Source of the DNA: Limosilactobacillus reuteri subsp. reuteri | Lineage (GTDB): Bacteria; Bacillota; Bacilli; Lactobacillales; Lactobacillaceae | Direction: 5' to 3' | NCBI RefSeq assembly: GCF_000016825.1 | Contig: NC_009513.1 | Coordinates: 1,868,501 to 1,932,500, forward strand | DNA length: 64,000 nt | Shown here: one piece after another, positions 24,502 through 33,519 of the stretch | Position numbering within the stretch: the stretch's first letter is position 1 | Layout: each line of letters starts with the position of its first letter | The notes under the pieces: generated by a model | The model's input: the letters and a program-made list of their open reading frames with translations, nothing else | What the model was told of the DNA's origin: nothing | Databases searched by the model: none | Position numbers and translations under genes: made by a program

Positions 24502-24552
24502 ACAAACTTCGTAATAAGTCAGATTAATTCAACAAATGCATATTTATTATTT

Positions 24553-24592
24553 AAAAAGCAGGTTAAACCCATTAGATTTACCTGCTTTTTAG
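24553..24592. terminator. terminator after the phosphatase gene
   Basis: AAAAAGCAGGT and ACCTGCTTTTTA form an 11-bp stem around a 17-base loop, with A/T runs on both sides. Confidence 0.75.
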
Positions 24593-24615
24593 TATCTTCA
24601 CCTTTATTACTTAGG

Positions 24616-25269
24616 CTACTTATTATATTCAACAATTTTCATATCATTATCAGTCAGCGTTGCACGCGTCAGACTTCCATTTGCTGGACGCTCAGTCACA
24701 TCATACTTTCCATGACCAAAACGTTCGACTAAGCTTAAAACAGTATTCCCATGACTTACCCATAAAACATTTGCGTCGTCAGGTAAATCAGCATTTCTAA
24801 TTAATTCAATGCCTTTATCCATTCGTTGCCAATACTCTTCATTATTTTCGGCATCATGAAATGGATCAGCATCCTTTAACCAGTCTTTGGCTTGACCGAT
24901 GGAATATGCGGTTACAATTTCACGGAAGTTCTTAAAGCCATGAGGGGCACCCGCGTTGTACCAAGCAAGGTCCATATTCGTTCCTTCATATGATCCATAA
25001 AACTCTTCCCGAAAATAAGGCGCGGTGACTGGATGAGCTACAGAATTAGCGTTATTAAGATTTAAAATCACTTGTGCTGTTTCCATGGCTCGGGAAAGGT
25101 CACTACAAAAGGCACCATCAAAGTGAATATTTTGCAACTTCTCACCAGCTACCTTTGCATCTTCTTTCCCCTTCATAGTTAGTGGAGAATTACTCCACCC
25201 TTGCAATTTATTGTAAATATTAAAGAAAGTCTGTCCATGGCGAACAAGATAAATATTCAATTTAGTCAT
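24616..25269 (-). CDS. histidine phosphatase family protein (phosphoglycerate mutase-like)
   Basis: A 217-aa cytoplasmic enzyme of the histidine phosphatase superfamily. The phosphate-accepting His is in LVRHGQTFFN (residues 8-17), Arg in SDLSRAMETAQ, the acid/base Glu in FYGSYEGTNMD, and the second catalytic His in WVSHGNTVLSL. These define the fold but not the substrate; relatives include broad phosphatases, GpmB-like and alpha-ribazole phosphatases. Its length and FREEFYGSYEG loop fit the general lactobacillar phosphatases rather than glycolytic dPGM. It is a single gene with GGAGGGA before the ATG. Confidence 0.88.
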   Translation of the reverse strand: MTKLNIYLVRHGQTFFNIYNKLQGWSNSPLTMKGKEDAKVAGEKLQNIHFDGAFCSDLSRAMETAQVILNLNNANSVAHPVTAPYFREEFYGSYEGTNMDLAWYNAGAPHGFKNFREIVTAYSIGQAKDWLKDADPFHDAENNEEYWQRMDKGIELIRNADLPDDANVLWVSHGNTVLSLVERFGHGKYDVTERPANGSLTRATLTDNDMKIVEYNK

Positions 25270-25400
25270 AACAATCCCTCCATAATTTTATTGTACCGCT
25301 TACAAGTCCTTAAAACTATTTAAGTATTAACTTTGAGCTTTAAACACATATTCTTCATATTCTCCACGTAGACTAAAAAATATAGAAGGAAGGAATTATT

Positions 25401-25664
25401 ATGAAGCTTAGAGACACTAGTCAACCAAATATTGTTGCTGCTAAGATTATTAATGTTACTCCGAAAAATGTTACCGTAATTACTGAAGAAGGCCACTTAC
25501 TCAAGATTCCATTAACTAAACAGTATCGGGAAGACAAAACTTTACGGGCATCATTGGTTGATATCTTGAAAGCAGGGATATGGATTCCAGTAAATAAAAA
25601 GCTAAAAAAATTATTTAGTTACGACTGGCTTTCTGCTCCTGCCTTGGTCCCAGCAAAGAATTAA
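25401..25664 (+). CDS. hypothetical protein, 87 aa
   Basis: A small basic protein starting at ATG 25401 after AAGGAAGG. It has a predicted beta-rich core (NIVAAKIINVTPKNVTVITEEGHLLKIPLTKQ), resembling a small OB/SH3-like barrel, then a basic stretch KKLKKLF and a hydrophobic tail. No family recognised. It stands alone upstream of the lipoteichoic acid synthase. Confidence 0.6.
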   Translation: MKLRDTSQPNIVAAKIINVTPKNVTVITEEGHLLKIPLTKQYREDKTLRASLVDILKAGIWIPVNKKLKKLFSYDWLSAPALVPAKN

Positions 25665-25789
25665 GTTTCTTCAATGATTTCCATAAAAAGAATGTTTTAT
25701 AGTAATCTATGATAAAATAATTCTTGATTTGTCGAAATTGCACTTCGATAATATAGAACAAACCATATTGATTGCGAGGAACATTCCTA

Positions 25790-27919
25790 ATGAAAAAATT
25801 AAGCAAATTTGTGGATACTAGGATTGGTTTTTTCACCCTCCTAGTTATCCTTTTTTGGTTAAAGACCCTGTTTGCTTACTTTACTGACTTTAAGCTTGGC
25901 GTTACGGGAATTTTTCAATACCTTATCTTAATTTTTAACCCGTTAGCGACTACCTTTTTTATTTACAGTTTAGCATTCTACTTTAAGCGTTCGCGGTTCT
26001 TCTACCCGGTTATTATGGGCTTAGACATTGCGAACACATTATTACTCTATTTAAATGTCATCTATTATCGTGAATTTACCGATTTTATGACAATTGCTAC
26101 GATGACTGGTTATTCAAAAGTTAATCAAGGTTTAAGTGGTAGTTCACTTGCCCTCACTAACTTCCATGATGTCTTTTACTGGTTAGATATCGTCGTAATT
26201 CTTATTTTAATGCTCTGTAAAGTTATCAAATTTGATCCACGAGCAATTGGAACACGGTTAGCATTCGCATTTAGCTCCGTTGGTCTTGTCTTATTTGGGG
26301 TTAATTTGTCTTTTGCGGAAATGAGCCGCCCTCAATTGCTCAGCCGGACATTCGATCGTTCTTACATTGTAAAATATCTTGGTATTGATACTTTCACTGG
26401 TTATGATTTAGTAAAATCACAACATATTAATAATATGCGACAAAGTGCTACTAAACCTGAACTACTAAAAGTTAAAAAATTCACCGATAAGCACTACGCT
26501 CCGGCTAATCCCCAAATGTATGGAATCGCCAAGGGCCGTAACGTGATTATCATCCACCTTGAAAGTTTCCAACAATTTTTAATTAACAAGAAGATCAACG
26601 GTCAAGAAGTTACCCCATTCCTTAACTCACTTTATAACGGCAAGGATACCTACTCGTTTGATAATTTCTTCCACCAAGTCGGTCAAGGTAAAACCAGCGA
26701 TGCAGAAAACCTCTTAGAGACTAGTACATTTGGATTGCCACAAGGATCATTATTTGCCACGTTAGGAAGCGACAACACTTTCCAAGGCGCTCCAGCTATT
26801 CTTAATCAACGTGCCGGTTACACGAGCGCTGTTTTCCACGGAAATGTCGCTAGTTTCTGGAACCGCAATAATGTATACAAGAATTTAGGTTACCAATACT
26901 TCTTTGATGCTAGTTATTACGATACTTCTGGAGACAAGGCTACCGGATATGGACTTAAAGATAAGTTATTATTCAAAAACTCAATCAAGTATCTCCAAAG
27001 TTTACAGCAGCCATTCTATGCTAAATATATCACTGTTACTAACCACTTCCCTTACACGCTTGATGACGAAGATAAGGATCCTAACTTCCAAACAACTAAT
27101 ACTGGGGATAGTAACGTTGATAATTACTTTGTAACAGCCCATTATCTTGATCAATCAATCCAAGAATTCTTTAATTATCTTCAAAAGACTGGACTTGATA
27201 AGAAATCAATTATTATGATTTATGGTGATCATTATGGGATTTCAAACAGCGAAAATACTTCCTTAGCAAGTGTTCTTGGAAAGAGTGCAGATGATTGGAC
27301 TGACTTTGATAATGCTCAGCTTCAACGTGTACCACTAATGTTTGTCATCCCTGGTACGGGGCATGGAAAGGTTTACCATACCTATGGTGGAGAAGTGGAT
27401 GTTCTTCCAACCCTCCTTCACTTGTTAGGAATTAGCAGCAAACGCTACATTCAGTTTGGAACTGATCTCTTCTCTAGCAAGCATAATCAAGTAGTTGCCT
27501 TCCGTAATCGAGATTTTGTTACCCCAACTTATACTAGTGTGGGCGGAACAATCTACAGTAATAAGACTGGTAAAGAAGCTAAACTTACCAAGAAGCAACA
27601 AGAGAAGTTAAAGAAAGATCAAGAGTTTGTAAATGAGGAATTGACTCTTTCTGATTCGTTAAACGAAAAGAATCTCTTGCGGTTCTACCATCCAAAAGGG
27701 TTTAAAAACGTTAACCCAGCTGATTACAATTATTCAAATGGTCTAAAACGAGCACAGCGAATTGAAAAGAAGAAGGGAATTAAATCAACAAGTATTTACT
27801 CAGAAAATGGTGACCGTTCAACTGTAGATGACTACAGCACTGACGCCCCTGAGCAAAACCACTCTTCCACTGATTCCAACCGTATTAAGATTACTAATCC
27901 AGATGCGAATAATAAGTAG
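25790..27919 (+). CDS. ltaS: lipoteichoic acid synthase (LtaS-type sulfatase-fold enzyme)
   Basis: A 709-aa polyglycerolphosphate synthase that builds the lipoteichoic acid backbone from phosphatidylglycerol on the outer face of the membrane. Five N-terminal helices (about residues 12-180) precede an extracellular sulfatase domain with the metal-binding start NVIIIHLESFQQFL, catalytic Thr in GQGKTSDAE (about residue 304), and MIYGDHYGISN. The C-terminal 80 residues are basic and disordered with a Ser/Asp-rich tail. GAGGAA is well placed for ATG 25790; the TTG at 25772 lies upstream of it. The terminator follows at 27941. Confidence 0.93.
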   Translation: MKKLSKFVDTRIGFFTLLVILFWLKTLFAYFTDFKLGVTGIFQYLILIFNPLATTFFIYSLAFYFKRSRFFYPVIMGLDIANTLLLYLNVIYYREFTDFMTIATMTGYSKVNQGLSGSSLALTNFHDVFYWLDIVVILILMLCKVIKFDPRAIGTRLAFAFSSVGLVLFGVNLSFAEMSRPQLLSRTFDRSYIVKYLGIDTFTGYDLVKSQHINNMRQSATKPELLKVKKFTDKHYAPANPQMYGIAKGRNVIIIHLESFQQFLINKKINGQEVTPFLNSLYNGKDTYSFDNFFHQVGQGKTSDAENLLETSTFGLPQGSLFATLGSDNTFQGAPAILNQRAGYTSAVFHGNVASFWNRNNVYKNLGYQYFFDASYYDTSGDKATGYGLKDKLLFKNSIKYLQSLQQPFYAKYITVTNHFPYTLDDEDKDPNFQTTNTGDSNVDNYFVTAHYLDQSIQEFFNYLQKTGLDKKSIIMIYGDHYGISNSENTSLASVLGKSADDWTDFDNAQLQRVPLMFVIPGTGHGKVYHTYGGEVDVLPTLLHLLGISSKRYIQFGTDLFSSKHNQVVAFRNRDFVTPTYTSVGGTIYSNKTGKEAKLTKKQQEKLKKDQEFVNEELTLSDSLNEKNLLRFYHPKGFKNVNPADYNYSNGLKRAQRIEKKKGIKSTSIYSENGDRSTVDDYSTDAPEQNHSSTDSNRIKITNPDANNK

Positions 27920-27940
27920 TAAGGGTACAAAATAAGTATA

Positions 27941-27987
27941 GTAGGGTCTAGCAGAGCACTGTGTTCTGCCTAGGCTCTATTTTTTAA
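27941..27987 (+). terminator. terminator of ltaS
   Basis: AGGGTCTAGCAGA-GCAC and GTG-TTCTGCCTAGGCTCT form a long imperfect stem followed by TTTTTT. Confidence 0.75.
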
Positions 27988-28077
27988 GTTTAAGCTAATT
28001 TCAATCAACTAAACTTTTCCTCCAGTAGCAAAAGTGATATTGTTAACTTATACACAAAGAATAATGGAGGGATTTTT

Positions 28078-29199
28078 ATGGTTGAAGAATTTGGCTCACC
28101 ATCGTCTTACATCCAAGGAAAAGGTGTCCTTTTTGAAAGTGATAAGTATCTTAAAAACTTTGGCACAAAACCGTTATTATTGGCTGGCGAAACAGTCTAT
28201 AAAATTGTAGGTAAGCGTTTTGAACAGTATCTTCAAGAAAGTGGTTATGATGTCACCCGTGTTCAATTTAATGGTGAATCATCCACTAACGAAGTAAACC
28301 GGGTTACAGAAATTGGTAAAGAAAATAATGTAACTGTCGTTTATGGTCTTGGTGGTGGTAAAACAGTTGATACCGCCAAAGCAATTGCCGACAATCTCCA
28401 TCTACCAGTTGTAATTATGCCAACATTGGCTTCAAATGATGCACCTTGTTCTCGTCTTTCAGTAATCTACACTGATGACGGTGGCTTCGATCATTATCGT
28501 TTCTACAACCAAAACCCTAATCTGGTTTTAGTTGATACTCAAGTTATCGCTAATGGTCCCGTTCGGATGCTTATTTCTGGAATTGCTGATGCTTTAGCTA
28601 CCAATGTTGAGGCACAAGCAGTTGCTCAAGCTCATAGTGATACAATGCTTGGTGAAAAACAAACCCTTGTTGGAAATGCAATCGCCCAGAAATGTGAAGA
28701 GACATTATTTAATTACTCGCACCTAGCTGTAGCTGATGCAGAAACCCATGTCGTTACACCAGCATTTTCTAATATTGTTGAAGCAAATACACTAATGAGC
28801 GGTCTCGGTTTTGAAAGTGGTGGTCTATCTGGTGCCCACGCTATTCATGATGGCTTAACAATTTTAGAAGAGACTCATGATTTAACACACGGTGAAAAGG
28901 TCGCATACGGTACCTTAACACAATTAATGTTGGAAGGCGCTGACCAGGAACGCTATAACAAGTACTTCCAATTTATTCTTTCTTTAGGCCTACCAACTAC
29001 TCTTGCTGATCTACATTTAGAAAATGTCACCGATGAAGAACTGCTCAATGCTGGAAAAGCCGCTTGTTCAGAACAAGATACCATGGATCGTTTGCCATTT
29101 AAGGTAACTCCAGATGACGTTGCTCAAGCATTACGAGCAGTTGATGCATATACTAAACAATATTTAACTAATCATCGTTGTCACCATAGTCGTATGTAA
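28078..29199 (+). CDS. gldA: glycerol dehydrogenase, iron/zinc-containing
   Basis: A 373-aa NAD-dependent enzyme that oxidises glycerol to dihydroxyacetone. The NAD-binding GLGGGKTVDTAKA lies at about residues 94-106. Metal ligands are Asp in GIADALATNVEA and the two His in GAHAIHDGL and DLTHGEKVAYGT. The sequence is typical of bacterial GldA, about 360-380 aa. An AATGGAGGG ribosome site precedes the ATG. It is a single gene ended by the repeat element at 29201. The C-terminus HRCHHSRM is His/Cys-rich and unusual, perhaps a lineage tail. Confidence 0.92.
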   Translation: MVEEFGSPSSYIQGKGVLFESDKYLKNFGTKPLLLAGETVYKIVGKRFEQYLQESGYDVTRVQFNGESSTNEVNRVTEIGKENNVTVVYGLGGGKTVDTAKAIADNLHLPVVIMPTLASNDAPCSRLSVIYTDDGGFDHYRFYNQNPNLVLVDTQVIANGPVRMLISGIADALATNVEAQAVAQAHSDTMLGEKQTLVGNAIAQKCEETLFNYSHLAVADAETHVVTPAFSNIVEANTLMSGLGFESGGLSGAHAIHDGLTILEETHDLTHGEKVAYGTLTQLMLEGADQERYNKYFQFILSLGLPTTLADLHLENVTDEELLNAGKAACSEQDTMDRLPFKVTPDDVAQALRAVDAYTKQYLTNHRCHHSRM

Positions 29200-29200
29200 T

Positions 29201-29361
29201 AAAAGGGAGCTGTGACATAAGTTAGGTCACTTCCATAAAAAACGAACAGCGCAGTACAACAATGGCCTTCAGTGTCCGGTAAAGCCGAACACTGAAGGCC
29301 TATTGTTGTTTGCGGGGGCTCGAAAACGAAGTCACAAGTGACTTCTGTCTCGCTCCCTTTT
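29201..29361. repeat. intergenic stem-loop repeat, copy A
   Basis: About 160 bp with 10-bp ends AAAAGGGAGC and GCTCCCTTTT in inverted order. The core hairpin has GGCCTTCAGTGT pairing with ACACTGAAGGCC, enlarged by CAACAA/TTGTTG, and a perfect 8-bp-arm palindrome GAAGTCAC-AA-GTGACTTC lies near the right end (29328-29345). Related copies are at 55781-55961 (same orientation) and 34910-35012 (reverse, truncated). It fills the space between convergent genes and ends both transcripts. Confidence 0.85.
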
Positions 29362-29362
29362 G

Positions 29363-30217
29363 TTATTTACCCCATAAGAAATTAATTAATGCCTTATCAA
29401 CTTGAGCATTATTATGAAGTTTCGAATGTTGAGCATCTTTTCCTGTTATTTTTAGAACACGGTATGACTTTGCCCGAGCAGCTACTAAATATTTAAGTGA
29501 CAATGATGAAGCATTATCAACAGTACCGTCTGAATGATTACCAACATCACCAATAATATTAAGAACCGCTACTTGACCTTTGGGATAAGTTTGCCGGACC
29601 TCTGTCATTTGACGATATGTGGCGTTCATTTCATTTGGCTTTCCGTCTTTATTTAATTTCATTCCAACTGGTTGCTGAATAGCAGCAGGTACCTGTTTAA
29701 AATTCAATCCCGCAAAATGACCTGCAATATCAACCTGTTTTTGTAATTGAGGCATATTCTGATTTTTACCGTTTTGCAACATATAGTAAATAATCGAAAT
29801 ATTTCCCAGGGAATGACCAACCATATTAATCTTAGTTATGCGATAGCGTTTCTGTAATGCCTTTACAACATTTGTCGCATATTCGCCATGCTTATTAAAA
29901 TCCAACTGCCTATTGTTATCATAATTCACCTCAACAATTGGATTGATGGCCCCTTTATGCATTGAACCATGAAGAGTAACTTTTCCGTTATTAGCAACAT
30001 CAGCTCGCAAGACTGTGCTCGTTACCCCAGCTTTTTTAGCAGCATTTACCATGTGTTCTTCTGCATGATAACTACTGCCTCCACCATGGAAAAATAACGT
30101 TGGCGTTGTTGATTGCACATACTTACTATGTTTTTGCTGACGCCAAACTGCCCCACCAATTATTGCCAGGATAACAATTACTATCACTATACCAATCCCA
30201 ATATGGCTTTTTTTCAT
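29363..30217 (-). CDS. alpha/beta hydrolase, DUF915 family, membrane-anchored
   Basis: A 284-aa alpha/beta hydrolase of the DUF915 family common in lactobacilli. The N-terminus has one membrane helix (about residues 5-24, IGIGIVIVIVILAIIGG), so the domain faces outward. The nucleophile elbow is GHSLGN (about 140), the oxyanion region is LFFHGGGSSYHAEEHM and the C-terminal catalytic His is probably in DAQHSKLHNN. Secreted relatives are thought to be carboxylesterases or lipases; the substrate is unknown. It is divergent in direction from gldA and next to a D,D-carboxypeptidase gene on the same strand. Confidence 0.82.
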   Translation of the reverse strand: MKKSHIGIGIVIVIVILAIIGGAVWRQQKHSKYVQSTTPTLFFHGGGSSYHAEEHMVNAAKKAGVTSTVLRADVANNGKVTLHGSMHKGAINPIVEVNYDNNRQLDFNKHGEYATNVVKALQKRYRITKINMVGHSLGNISIIYYMLQNGKNQNMPQLQKQVDIAGHFAGLNFKQVPAAIQQPVGMKLNKDGKPNEMNATYRQMTEVRQTYPKGQVAVLNIIGDVGNHSDGTVDNASSLSLKYLVAARAKSYRVLKITGKDAQHSKLHNNAQVDKALINFLWGK

Positions 30218-30284
30218 AATTTCACCCGCTTTTTTGTTTACTTAGATTATAAGCCTAAGAACAATAATGCAGTCAAAACTTATT

Positions 30285-31496
30285 TTAATGCAGGAGACGT
30301 TGCCAAAAGTTTCCACGACGAACATCATTAGCACTATATAGAGAGTAAGTTAATGGTTCCCCATTAAGCGTTTCTAACTGATCACTCGTTATCCTTAAAC
30401 TGCCGACACGTTCACCTTTCCAAATAGGTGCTTCTAATTTTTTCTTTTTATATTGTGTTCCAATTGTATAGTCCGTTTTTGTATCATACGGACTCCAAAT
30501 AGTTACTTGTTGTGGCGTGAGTTTCATTGTTTTTTCAACACCATTAGCTACTTTACGTGTTGTTACTGATGATGGAACTTTTATTTTTTGTAAATGGTCC
30601 TCTGTTTTAAGGATCTTATATAAATTCTGAGTAGCCTTAAATCGGTTGTCTTTATTGCTTCCTTTTGAATGTAAGATAACAGTAATAATGCGATGTCCTT
30701 GATACTTACCTGTACTTGCAAAACAAGCTCCCGCACTGTCAGAAGTCCCCGTCTTCAAACCATCAATCGTTACTCCTTTTACAGCGTACTGCTCTCCCGG
30801 TAACATCTTATTAAGATTTTTTTCAGTCTTAACTTGATCTTTCGCTATTTGAAATTTTACTTCTTTTTGTGCTGTAATTTGCAAAAGTTCAGGATAATGT
30901 GTCACAAAGTATTGCGATAAAATGGCAACATCACGTGCACTCATTGTATTAGCAGCATTATTAGGAAGATCAGCTAACTTAAAACTTTTCATATCTCCAT
31001 TATCTAATCCAACTGAATTAACAATGTTGGTCTTAGTCATTCCAATTTTTTTTGCTTTTTGCATCATTTTAAGATTAAATTCATCGGTTCCATCCCCGGT
31101 AGCGGTCGCAAGTGCCACGGTAGCTCCATCAGCTGACTTTACAAGGGCTGCATTGATTAATGTCCGAACTGAATAAGATTGACCAGATTTTAGGCCGATT
31201 GAAGAATAAGCAGCATCATTAGAAATAGCCGCAATTTCAGGAGTTATTTTTACTTGAGTATCCCACGAAAGCTGCTTCTGTTGGATTTCATCTTCTATTA
31301 CCAAAATAGTTAATAATTTTGTAATTGAAGCCACCGGAAGAGCCTTATCTACATTTTGCTTATAGATAATTTGCCCCGTTGAAGCATCAGCCATGATCGC
31401 TGCAGAAGCATCAATTCGATTATTTGCTAATACCGATTGACTTCCTACCATTAGCATCATGAATAGAGATAAAATAAAAACTGTCAATTTTTTCAT
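30285..31496 (-). CDS. dacA: D-alanyl-D-alanine carboxypeptidase (class C low-molecular-mass PBP)
   Basis: A 403-aa serine-type carboxypeptidase that trims the terminal D-Ala of peptidoglycan stem peptides. A signal peptide (residues 1-24, MKKLTVFILSLFMMLMVGSQSVLA) leads to the transpeptidase fold with SITK (Ser57, Lys60), KSADGAT as the second motif and KTGTSD (about residue 245) as the third. A C-terminal PBP5-type domain follows and the extreme C-terminus (NDVRRGNFWQRLLH) is an amphipathic helix for membrane attachment. Its activity decides whether stem tetrapeptides exist for the L,D-transpeptidases encoded nearby, so the grouping makes functional sense. Confidence 0.92.
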   Translation of the reverse strand: MKKLTVFILSLFMMLMVGSQSVLANNRIDASAAIMADASTGQIIYKQNVDKALPVASITKLLTILVIEDEIQQKQLSWDTQVKITPEIAAISNDAAYSSIGLKSGQSYSVRTLINAALVKSADGATVALATATGDGTDEFNLKMMQKAKKIGMTKTNIVNSVGLDNGDMKSFKLADLPNNAANTMSARDVAILSQYFVTHYPELLQITAQKEVKFQIAKDQVKTEKNLNKMLPGEQYAVKGVTIDGLKTGTSDSAGACFASTGKYQGHRIITVILHSKGSNKDNRFKATQNLYKILKTEDHLQKIKVPSSVTTRKVANGVEKTMKLTPQQVTIWSPYDTKTDYTIGTQYKKKKLEAPIWKGERVGSLRITSDQLETLNGEPLTYSLYSANDVRRGNFWQRLLH

Positions 31497-31566
31497 AAAA
31501 TCTATTCTCCTATTTTCTCCAAGTACGGTAAGATAAACTTAATAATAAATAATAAAGGAATTCATT

Positions 31567-32148
31567 ATGAATAAAGAACTTAAATCTCTGCTTTTCATCT
31601 CAACTGGCCTATTCCTTATTTTTGTTCTAATTTTTAATCTTTATACATATAATGCTGCTAGATCTATTCCCCAAGCTAGCAAAACAAGCCAAATTCTTAA
31701 CCAAAATCGACTTCGCGCCCCTAACATCCACCGTTCCTCGGAAAATTGGGCATACCCTAAGATCGATAACGCTCCTATTGAATTGGTCGCCGTCAAACAA
31801 GCAAAAAGAATTCTAGTTATCAACTCAAATAAGCGACAAGTTATTTACATCATCCACGCACAAATTAATTTACCAGCACAAAAAAATTCTTTTCGCTTAC
31901 TTCATGCTCGGGGACAGCAAATTTATCACATTAATGGTTCCCAGCAAGCCATCGCTAAGAACTGGTTAGGCATTAATGATGGGAACTACATTGAAACCCC
32001 CGTTACAGATATGAATAATCATCAGGTCCCACGCAATCTACGAAAAGCACCCAAGATCGAAAACACTATCCAAGTGTCAACCCCCGATGCTAAATGGCTT
32101 CAAACTTTGCCTGAAAATACACCCTTAATAGTTAAGGAGGACTATTAA
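31567..32148 (+). CDS. catalytically dead YkuD-like membrane-anchored protein
   Basis: A 193-aa protein with one N-terminal helix (about residues 9-27) and an extracellular domain. The C-terminus ENTIQVSTPDAKWLQTLPEN aligns with the end of the active L,D-transpeptidase two genes on, SHGCIRLSVPDAQWMEKNLP. The catalytic His, Gly, Cys and Arg are replaced by Glu, Asn, Thr and Gln while the structural residues (I, S, PDA-W, LP) remain. I infer a YkuD paralogue that has lost activity and may bind cell wall or modulate the active enzymes. It has AAAGGAA before the ATG and is coupled to the small membrane protein that follows. Confidence 0.65.
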   Translation: MNKELKSLLFISTGLFLIFVLIFNLYTYNAARSIPQASKTSQILNQNRLRAPNIHRSSENWAYPKIDNAPIELVAVKQAKRILVINSNKRQVIYIIHAQINLPAQKNSFRLLHARGQQIYHINGSQQAIAKNWLGINDGNYIETPVTDMNNHQVPRNLRKAPKIENTIQVSTPDAKWLQTLPENTPLIVKEDY

Positions 32149-32149
32149 T

Positions 32150-32350
32150 ATGATTTCACGATTAAAACATGGACGTTTTTTTAATCACTTATTTGGAAGT
32201 AATCTTATTTTACTAATAATAATTATCTTTTATAATCTTCTTACATACTTCATCCCATTAATCAAAATTTCAATCACGCAAATAATTTTTTTCTTTCTAA
32301 TAATCGATCTGTTCTTGATTATCTTTAAAATTTTAGCGCTACAAAATTAG
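32150..32350 (+). CDS. small two-helix membrane protein, 66 aa
   Basis: Starts at ATG 32150, two bases after the stop of the YkuD-like gene, with AAGGAGG inside that gene's end, so the two are translationally coupled. The product is nearly all hydrophobic (helices at about residues 17-37 and 42-62) with a basic N-terminus, ISRLKHGRFFNHLFG. No family recognised. Its stop overlaps the stop of the opposite-strand L,D-transpeptidase gene by three bases. It resembles the small membrane protein at 33194 in size and topology. Confidence 0.65.
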   Translation: MISRLKHGRFFNHLFGSNLILLIIIIFYNLLTYFIPLIKISITQIIFFFLIIDLFLIIFKILALQN

Positions 32351-33003
32351 CCGACAATCTCAATCTTAGTACCGACTGGCAAATTCTTTTCCATCCATTG
32401 TGCGTCTGGCACTGAAAGCCGAATACACCCGTGAGAACCCTGTGTTTTTCCAAGTTTAGCAGCTTCTTGTTCATTATATTTTCCGTCTGCTTTAGTCGGA
32501 ACACTATGGAACAAGTATTCTCCATGATTCTTCCAAGAAACGTAGTAATTAGCTCCCTCTTTCAACGATTGATTGAAGAAGCTATCTCCTCGCTCTTGTT
32601 GAGCATAAAATGTTCCTGTCGGGGTCACACTTTTCAGCTTACCAGTTTTAGGATCTTTTTTATAAATTCCACCTGTGCTATACATTGTGTAAATGACTTT
32701 TGAACCATCATACAAATATGTCCGATTATTCTTTAAGTCAACTTTAATCCAAAAGTCCTTCACCTTATTCAAATCTGGATACGGAACTGTTTCCGAGGAC
32801 TTATGCCAATCAATTGGGGTTCTCATGTGACTTTCGCTGTTATCGATTTCCTTTTCTTGTGTTGGCTTTTCTTTTACTTGCGATTCAACTACTGCTTTTT
32901 TGGGATGTGCATTTGAAGCAGCATGTAATTCTGGACCAATTGCAATTATTGCTACTAATAAGCAAAATATTCCATAAATCCAATGCTTTACTCGTAAGTT
33001 CAA
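32347..33003 (-). CDS. L,D-transpeptidase, YkuD family
   Basis: A 218-aa secreted or membrane-anchored enzyme (hydrophobic segment about residues 8-26). The YkuD domain starts near FWIKVDLKNNRTYLYDG and ends with the catalytic motif SHGCIRLS (about residues 186-193), where Cys is the nucleophile; the upstream conserved His is in YLFHSVP. Such enzymes form 3-3 cross-links or attach molecules to peptidoglycan, or act as D,L-type trimming enzymes. A charged linker (KEKPTQEKEIDNSESH) joins the anchor to the domain. It is intact, unlike its two relatives in this cluster. Confidence 0.9.
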   Translation of the reverse strand: MNLRVKHWIYGIFCLLVAIIAIGPELHAASNAHPKKAVVESQVKEKPTQEKEIDNSESHMRTPIDWHKSSETVPYPDLNKVKDFWIKVDLKNNRTYLYDGSKVIYTMYSTGGIYKKDPKTGKLKSVTPTGTFYAQQERGDSFFNQSLKEGANYYVSWKNHGEYLFHSVPTKADGKYNEQEAAKLGKTQGSHGCIRLSVPDAQWMEKNLPVGTKIEIVG

Positions 33004-33093
33004 ATTAATTTCTCCTTTACAGATAATTCAAAACATCACTATTATAATTATAGGGAATTTTTTATTCAATATACTTTAAAAAAGGTGTACAAA

Positions 33094-33174
33094 ATGCGAG
33101 ATAATCTTAAAGTTTCATACTTAACTGCTATCTTTTTCTTTATTGTTGCTATCATTTATGCAAATCTTGCGTAA
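33094..33174 (+). CDS. 26-residue single-helix membrane peptide
   Basis: ATG 33094 follows AAAAAAGGTG at a fair distance. The frame reads MRDNLKVSYLTAI then FFFIVAIIYANLA and stops at TAA 33172-33174. It is a short charged N-terminus followed by one membrane helix. The next small membrane protein begins 19 bases later, so the two may be one transcript. It is too short to exclude chance, but the ribosome site and clean helix support it. Confidence 0.45.
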   Translation: MRDNLKVSYLTAIFFFIVAIIYANLA

Positions 33175-33193
33175 TAATCGTGAGGATTCTACT

Positions 33194-33436
33194 ATGACAT
33201 CATTTTTTTCATTCATATCAAATATCTGGTCGTATATCATCAACCATAAATGGTCAAAGGATATTTTAAGAGCCAACATCCTTTTTATTCTTTTAGTTAT
33301 TATTTATGATCTTTTTCACTTTTCATTAAAAATAATTAGTTGGCGGATCTTTTTCAAAGTATTTCTGCTATTAAATATTTGTTTGTTTTTTAAGTTTCTT
33401 TTAGATGGCATTGATCGCTATTTAAGGACACGGTAA
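33194..33436 (+). CDS. small membrane protein, 80 aa
   Basis: Starts at ATG 33194 eight bases after GAGG; an upstream in-frame ATG at 33143 overlaps the preceding small frame and lacks a ribosome site. The protein has a first half SFISNIWSYIINHKWSKDILRA and two hydrophobic helices (about residues 29-45 and 54-72), then a basic end DRYLRTR. No family recognised. It lies in the cell-wall gene neighbourhood between two L,D-transpeptidase family genes. Confidence 0.6.
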   Translation: MTSFFSFISNIWSYIINHKWSKDILRANILFILLVIIYDLFHFSLKIISWRIFFKVFLLLNICLFFKFLLDGIDRYLRTR

Positions 33437-33519
33437 CTTTATAAATTCTTTATTGAGTTATCAATTTTCCGTGCTAAGATAGGAACGTAATTATTTATTT
33501 TCGATTTGAGGAAGGTACA

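Noticed and set aside
29201..29361. Stem-loop repeat as a non-autonomous transposon with known family
   Set aside because: The ends are inverted but no target duplication was found on inspection, so MITE status is not claimed.
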